A stretch of 64,000 nt of DNA from Ophiodon elongatus (taxonomy: Eukaryota; Chordata; Actinopteri; Perciformes; Hexagrammidae): the NCBI GenBank assembly GCA_016806645.1, contig JACSYO010001315.1, positions 1,525,501 to 1,589,500 on the forward strand, written 5' to 3'. This document shows, piece after piece, positions 62,465 to 64,000 of the stretch. A program made the translations under genes and the position numbers. Position 1 is the first letter of the stretch, and each line of letters opens with the position of its first letter. Under the pieces are notes generated by a model, which was not told the origin of the DNA, made no database searches, and worked only from the letters and a program-made list of their open reading frames with translations.

Positions 62465-62478
62465 TTCTCATTATTTCC

Positions 62479-64000
62479 TTTCCACTAAACCCTTTCTGTC
62501 TCTATTCTGTTGTCACCTGTCTCTTAGCTTGGTTAATTCAAAAGAGCTGACAGAATGGTTGACACTTTCGACATTCACATTTGTTATTCAAATTTGTATG
62601 ATGTGCACCTTGATTGCATTTAGAAAGGTCACCATTTAAACATATCAGCAGACTAAGCATGCCTTGGAACACGATATTTTTAAACCCGCTTTTATAATTC
62701 AGCCTATATTCCACATGTCAATGAGGGCTGAATAGAGTTTACACTGTTGAGCAGGAAAACATATGTCCGACACTAATAGCGTGATTTGGTTCACTTTTCA
62801 ACAATGCAAGCAACTTCAACTAATGCCTAGTTTACATGCCCAGATGTGGGTTTATTTGCATTGAGGTGCTTATCAAAAGAACCGAAAACAGGTGAGAGTG
62901 AACAACATTAATACATGTCTTTCAAGAAGGATATCTCAAAGTTAGAGCTTTGGAATGGCTGGCAAGATGGCATTCATTTCTGTTCCACAGTGACAAAGGA
63001 GAGGAAGGTGTAGGGAAGAGGAGGAAGCCGTTTGAAGATAAAGGCCTGTATACTGGGTCCAGGATATCCCATCAAAACTAATTCATGTCTGTCAGAACCT
63101 TGATGATATATAATGCAGATCACACAACTTGATTTGGCAGTGTGGTTGCAGTCTTGTGTATGCTCCCTGCGTTCAGGCATGCAGCATATCAACAAGGAAT
63201 ATATGATAAATAAAATGAGCGCATCGAGAATAGGTCCCCAAACCTCAGACACAGGAGCTTAACCATTTGTCAAGTTGTTAAGTGTGTGTTTTGAATCACA
63301 ATTAACTATATGCATTATGAGTGTGCACGACATACCCTTGGCTGCCCTTCTAGTCTGTATCGACTCACTGATAGCCTTAATAGGAGGTGTGTTTTCTCTG
63401 AAAAATAGATGCATGCTCTGCAGCCAAATATACAATATATTTTATCTAAAGTGATTAAACTTGGTTGAGCACCTTTGATTGAAAAGATTTCAGAAAGACA
63501 TCTTCATTTCTTTCTTTTTTTTTTTTTACATAACTTTATGTTACCAAACCACATGTCAATGGATTGAGATTTGAAAAAGAATGAAGCCATTTAATCAAGT
63601 CTTGTGCAAGGTTGATATAAACATCATTACTCGCAATGCCCTTTTAGGGTACTCAAGAAATTTAACAATGCAGCCTTTCCACAACAGACAAGCCAGGTAA
63701 TACATCTTTAGCTTTTTGGAAAAGGTGAGAGGTGTGTCAAATGCATGCATGTGTCCTCTTTTACATCTGTATTCAGCAATTCAATATCTGTATAGATTTT
63801 GCATTATTCATATTATTTAATCCGATATACAGGAGACAATGATTAATTAAACTCACTGGTAAGTGTTGACTTGAATGCATTTATAATGACACAAAACCAA
63901 GACAAAGAGAACATTTAACAATGGAAACTGATTCAAGATCACATCAATAAAGCTCATAATGCAATCGCTTAAGAACATTAAAAGCCTTCAAATCATCCAA
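62479..64000. other. right-hand end of window, no gene seen
   Basis: AT-rich with short chance frames. No laminin-related or other recognisable exon. A poly-T run lies at about 63516-63528. Confidence 0.5.

Overview
The window is vertebrate nuclear DNA, almost certainly from a ray-finned (teleost) fish. The grounds are a split laminin gene with vertebrate GT/AG splice sites, long AT-rich introns and many microsatellites. A Rex3/RTE-type LINE, a fish-type L1 LINE and several dispersed repeats that I recognise as common in teleost genomes point the same way. It contains no operons, bacterial genes or CRISPR arrays.

One protein-coding gene can be supported: the 5' part of lamc3 (laminin subunit gamma-3) on the minus strand. 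Five consecutive coding exons lie at 42998-42614, 35550-35246, 19710-19580, 16942-16776 and 471-283. Their reading phases join without a break (intron phases 1, 0, 2, 1, 1). They encode about 392 residues: signal peptide, the laminin N-terminal (LN, domain VI) module, two complete laminin EGF-like repeats and the start of a third. The gene runs off the left edge at position 1. Gamma-3 is preferred to gamma-1 because of diagnostic residues in the LN domain.

Intron 4 (16.3 kb) carries an internally deleted Rex3/RTE-like LINE (about 7.17-8.84 kb, minus strand) and a degenerate L1 LINE (about 12.65-15.97 kb, plus strand, antisense to lamc3) that itself holds a nested repeat fragment. Intron 2 (15.5 kb) carries several copies of one dispersed repeat family and a LINE tail. 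Introns 1 and 3 hold little beyond simple and dispersed repeats.

The 21 kb upstream of lamc3 (42999-64000) shows no recognisable exon. It holds a possible GC-box/TATA promoter region, a repeat-rich block at 47.1-53.4 kb, a LINE remnant at 57.0-58.0 kb, and a dispersed repeat at 62091-62464 flanked by a perfect 14-bp target-site duplication.

The most unusual structures are three near-perfect hairpins with tiny loops within 4.7 kb (46544-46630, 50429-50483 and 51179-51213). The first has perfect 42-bp arms around a 3-nt loop. I did not find a convincing undescribed multi-gene system. The long open frames outside lamc3 are chance frames or repeat-derived.
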